Assembly: GCA_004525055.1 (NCBI GenBank)
Contig: SPDF01000011.1
Coordinates: 1 to 16,638, forward strand
DNA length: 16,638 nt
Direction of reading: 5' to 3'
DNA from: Gemmatimonadales bacterium
GTDB lineage: Bacteria > Gemmatimonadota > Gemmatimonadetes > Gemmatimonadales > GWC2-71-9
Shown here in pieces: positions 14,590 to 16,638 of the stretch. Position 1 is the first letter of the stretch. Each line of letters opens with the position of its first letter. The position numbers and the translations under genes were made by a program. A model generated the notes under the pieces. The model did not search any database, was not told where the DNA came from, and saw only the letters and a list, made by a program, of their open reading frames with translations.

Positions 14590-15645
14590 ATGACATCTCC
14601 AAGAGTCGCTCCACCGGCAGATACGATCCTCGATTTGACCCCCGATGGGGCGCGTGAGCGTCTGGCACAATGGGTCGAGGAACGCGGCCTGCCCAGGTAC
14701 CGCACCGACCAGCTGCACCGGCGGCTCTGGGTGCAGCCGATCGCGACGTGGAACGATGCGACGGAACTGCCCGCGGCGCTGCGTGCCGAGTTGGACGCAA
14801 CATTCCCCCTGCGGCGTCTCAAGGAAGAACTCTCCGAACTCTCCCAGGACGGCACGCGGAAATTCCTCTGGCGGCTGGACGATGGCGAGGCGATTGAGTC
14901 GGTGCTGATCCCCTCGGGCACCCGCCGCACCCTCTGCATTTCCTCGCAGGCGGGCTGCGCACTCGGTTGCGTGTTCTGCGCGACGGGACTCATGGGATTC
15001 CGCCGCAACCTGAGTCCGTTCGAGATTGCCGGGCAGGTGCGCGAGGTGATGCTGCGCGACCCTGCCGAGAAGCCGAGCAACATCGTCTTCATGGGGATGG
15101 GGGAGCCGCTGCTCAACTGGCCGGCGGTGGACGTCTCGCTGACCATTCTCAACCACCCTGAAGGCCTCGGCATCGGCGCGCGGCACATCACCGTCAGCAC
15201 CGTCGGCATCCTTCCGGGCATGAAGAAGCTGGCGGCCCGGCCAGAGCAGTTCCGGCTCGCCATTTCGCTGCATGCGCCGACGACGGAGCGCCGGCTGGCC
15301 ATCATGCCGATCGAGAAGAAGTACGACCTCCATGCGGTGCTCGACGCGGCCACGGCGTTCCGGAAGCGGATCACCTTCGAATATGTGATGATCAGCGGGA
15401 AGAACGACTCCGACCAGGACGCGGACGCCCTCGCGACGCTCGCCAACAAGCACGGCGCGCTGGTCAACCTGCTCCCGCTGCACCCGGGAGGGGCACCGGG
15501 ACTCGAGCCGACCCCACTGAACAGGATCAAGAACTTCGCGGGACGGCTTCAGGCGCGTGGCGTTGAAGCCGTTGTAAGGCGGAGCAGAGGATTGGACATC
15601 AAGGCTGCGTGCGGGCAGCTGGCGGGGCAGCGGGGCACCCAGTAG
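14590..15645 (+). CDS. rlmN: Dual-specificity 23S rRNA/tRNA adenine-C2 methyltransferase RlmN
   Basis: 351-aa radical SAM enzyme that methylates C2 of A2503 in 23S rRNA and A37 in some tRNAs. The [4Fe-4S] motif CALGCVFC supplies Cys123, Cys127 and Cys130. The two mechanistic cysteines are present: Cys116 in LCISSQAGC (equivalent to E. coli Cys118) and Cys341 in DIKAACGQLAG (equivalent to Cys355, which carries the methyl group). Other family blocks are NIVFMGMGEPLLNW in the middle and VNLLPLHPGG near the C-terminus. The N-terminal about 100 residues form the accessory domain. ATG 14590 directly follows the TATCTTTG box with no ribosome binding site; no other start is attractive. It is transcribed away from aspS and stops 11 bases before a long hairpin repeat. 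Confidence 0.96.
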   Translation: MTSPRVAPPADTILDLTPDGARERLAQWVEERGLPRYRTDQLHRRLWVQPIATWNDATELPAALRAELDATFPLRRLKEELSELSQDGTRKFLWRLDDGEAIESVLIPSGTRRTLCISSQAGCALGCVFCATGLMGFRRNLSPFEIAGQVREVMLRDPAEKPSNIVFMGMGEPLLNWPAVDVSLTILNHPEGLGIGARHITVSTVGILPGMKKLAARPEQFRLAISLHAPTTERRLAIMPIEKKYDLHAVLDAATAFRKRITFEYVMISGKNDSDQDADALATLANKHGALVNLLPLHPGGAPGLEPTPLNRIKNFAGRLQARGVEAVVRRSRGLDIKAACGQLAGQRGTQ

Positions 15646-15650
15646 TTCAT

Positions 15651-15736
15651 TGCGGTCTTCGCGCCTCTTCGCGCCTTTGCGTTGAAAAACCCTGAGCGCA
15701 AAGACGCAAAGAGCCGCGAAGGGCTCCTTGACCGCA
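15651..15736. repeat. Long imperfect hairpin repeat downstream of rlmN
   Basis: Left arm 15657-15681 and right arm 15697-15721 pair over 25 positions with 3 mismatches around a 15-base loop. Outside them TGCGGTC (15651-15657) and GACCGCA (15730-15736) also pair. The arms consist of TTCGCG and CTTTGCG units, a wording known from dispersed intergenic repeats in many bacteria. It starts right after the rlmN stop and could act as an mRNA 3'-end stabiliser or terminator stem, but no T-tract follows. Confidence 0.75.
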
Positions 15737-15760
15737 CGACCATTGTCGTGGGAAAACCCA
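15735..15760. other. Two small hairpins after the repeat
   Basis: CACGAC (15735-15740) pairs with GTCGTG (15745-15750) around CATT, and TGGG pairs with CCCA (15749-15760) around AAAA. The two overlap and would compete. Without a T-run I cannot call a terminator. Confidence 0.3.
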
Positions 15761-15975
15761 GTTCGACCGTTTCCTCGGTGCAACAGCCTCCGCCGGACGG
15801 TCTCTGTAACTAGTTGTGTTTATTTGTTTTACCTCGACTGCATTTATCTCCCCTCCAAGCCCGGAACTTGCCCCTCTCCTACATACTAGGGACCGAACGG
15901 GATGTTCACGATAATCCCACGGTCTCCACGATTGACCAGCGACATTATTGAGTGACTCTCACCGGAGCACGCGTC
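15761..15975. other. Non-coding leader region upstream of malate synthase
   Basis: No gene is seen here on either strand that looks real. An AT-rich patch (about 15805-15850) stands out from the GC-rich surroundings and is the natural place for the malate synthase promoter, though no clean box pair can be picked. ACGGTCTC appears at 15797-15804 and again at 15919-15926, and GGGAT/ATCCC (about 15899-15918) could form a short hairpin. GGAG at 15964-15967 is the likely ribosome binding site of the next gene. Confidence 0.4.
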
Positions 15976-16638
15976 ATGGCCCAACCGGCCGCGCCCGCTG
16001 ATCTCGCTCGCGTCCTCACCCCAGAGGCGCGTGCGTTCATTGAAGACCTGACCCGCCGGTTCCGGGCTCCGCTCAAGGAGCTCCTTGCTGCGCGCGCCGC
16101 GCGCCAGGCTCGGCTCGACGCTGGCACGGAGAAGTTGGATTTCCTCGTGGAGACCGCGGAGATCCGCGCCGGTCACTGGAAGGTGTCGCCGATTCCGGCC
16201 GACCTCCTCGACCGCCGGGTGGAGATCACCGGGCCGGTGGACCGGAAGATGGTCATCAACGCGCTCAATTCCGGGGCGCAGGTCTTCATGGCCGATTTCG
16301 AGGACTCGCTGGCGCCGACATGGGAGAATGTGATCGCGGGCCAGGCGAACCTGATGGACGCGGTCCGCCGCAAGATCGACTACGTCGATCCGACCAGCGG
16401 CAAGTCGTATCGTCTCGACAAGAAGATCGCCGTGCTGCTGGTGCGCCCCCGCGGCCTGCACCTCGACGAGCGTCATTTCCTGGTGGACGGCTCCCCTGCC
16501 CCGGCTCCGCTGGTGGACTTCGGGCTCTACCTCTTCCACAACGCGAAAGAACTGCTCGCGCGGAAGACGGGCCCCTACTACTACCTGCCGAAGCTGCAGG
16601 GGCATCACGAGGCGCGGTGGTGGAACGACGTCATGACC
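15976..16638 (+). CDS. aceB: Malate synthase A, 5' part (runs off the window)
   Basis: 221 N-terminal residues of a glyoxylate-cycle enzyme that condenses glyoxylate and acetyl-CoA to malate; the frame is open to the last base. Family blocks: VEITGPVDRKMVINALNSGA (82-101), VFMADFEDSLAPTWEN (103-118) and LLVRPRGLHLDERH (154-167). The last holds the conserved Arg pair near the glyoxylate site (Arg157, Arg159). YYYLPKLQ (201-208) begins the next barrel strand. These are features of the compact isoform A (about 530 aa), not the 720-aa isoform G. ATG 15976 has GGAG eight bases upstream. An isocitrate lyase gene might be expected beyond the right edge but cannot be seen. Confidence 0.95.
   Translation, partial: MAQPAAPADLARVLTPEARAFIEDLTRRFRAPLKELLAARAARQARLDAGTEKLDFLVETAEIRAGHWKVSPIPADLLDRRVEITGPVDRKMVINALNSGAQVFMADFEDSLAPTWENVIAGQANLMDAVRRKIDYVDPTSGKSYRLDKKIAVLLVRPRGLHLDERHFLVDGSPAPAPLVDFGLYLFHNAKELLARKTGPYYYLPKLQGHHEARWWNDVMT

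Noticed and set aside
15735..15760. Possible intrinsic terminator after rlmN
   Set aside because: Stems are present but there is no following T-run, so only hairpins are reported.
14451..15760. CRISPR array or insertion sequence
   Set aside because: Repeats are not regularly spaced, there are no spacers, and no transposase or Cas gene is in the window.
14446..15783. 445-residue minus-strand open frame opposite rlmN
   Set aside because: RlmN is certain on the other strand; this frame runs through both repeat elements and has no domain features.
15886..16608. 240-residue minus-strand open frame opposite malate synthase
   Set aside because: Malate synthase motifs are unmistakable on the plus strand; this frame shows no family features.

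Overview
The window reads as a high-GC bacterial chromosome segment, most likely from Gemmatimonadota or a close FCB-group relative. This is inferred from three things: the gene set, the GC-rich third codon positions, and two promoter-like TAnnTTTG-type boxes of the kind known from Bacteroidetes. No rRNA or marker gene in the window proves the phylum.

Layout. Positions 1 to 14390 hold one tightly packed minus-strand gene train. In transcription order (right to left) it is aspS, phoH, ybeY, two tandem CNNM/CorC-type CBS proteins, mgtE, meaB-type GTPase, acyl-CoA mutase large subunit, a bacterial eRF1-like (baeRF) protein, the B12-binding mutase small subunit, an acyl-CoA carboxylase beta subunit, and a subtilisin-like lipoprotein protease cut by the window start. 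Five junctions are 4-base ATGA/GTGA overlaps, one is an 11-base overlap, and no gap exceeds about 36 bases, so a 12-gene operon is plausible. Positions 14391-14589 are a divergent intergenic region with a nested inverted/direct repeat. On the plus strand follow rlmN (14590-15645), a 330-base non-coding stretch with a long imperfect hairpin repeat (about 15651-15736), and the 5' part of malate synthase (from 15976), which runs off the right edge.

How the genes work together. The first part of the train is translation and RNA housekeeping (AspRS, PhoH, YbeY) followed by three proteins of magnesium-transport families. PhoH-YbeY-CorC is a known conserved neighbourhood (ybeZ-ybeY-ybeX in E. coli). 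The second part is a B12-dependent acyl-CoA mutase module: large and small subunits plus their G-protein chaperone, followed by a carboxyltransferase. The mutase carries Phe and Gln where true methylmalonyl-CoA mutase has Tyr89 and Arg207. That is the isobutyryl-CoA mutase signature, so a default 'methylmalonyl-CoA mutase' label is probably wrong.

The oddest point is the release-factor-like baeRF gene lying between the two mutase subunits. I see no CRISPR array, tRNA, rRNA, insertion sequence or phage gene. The very long plus-strand ORFs opposite the operon are GC-driven shadows.
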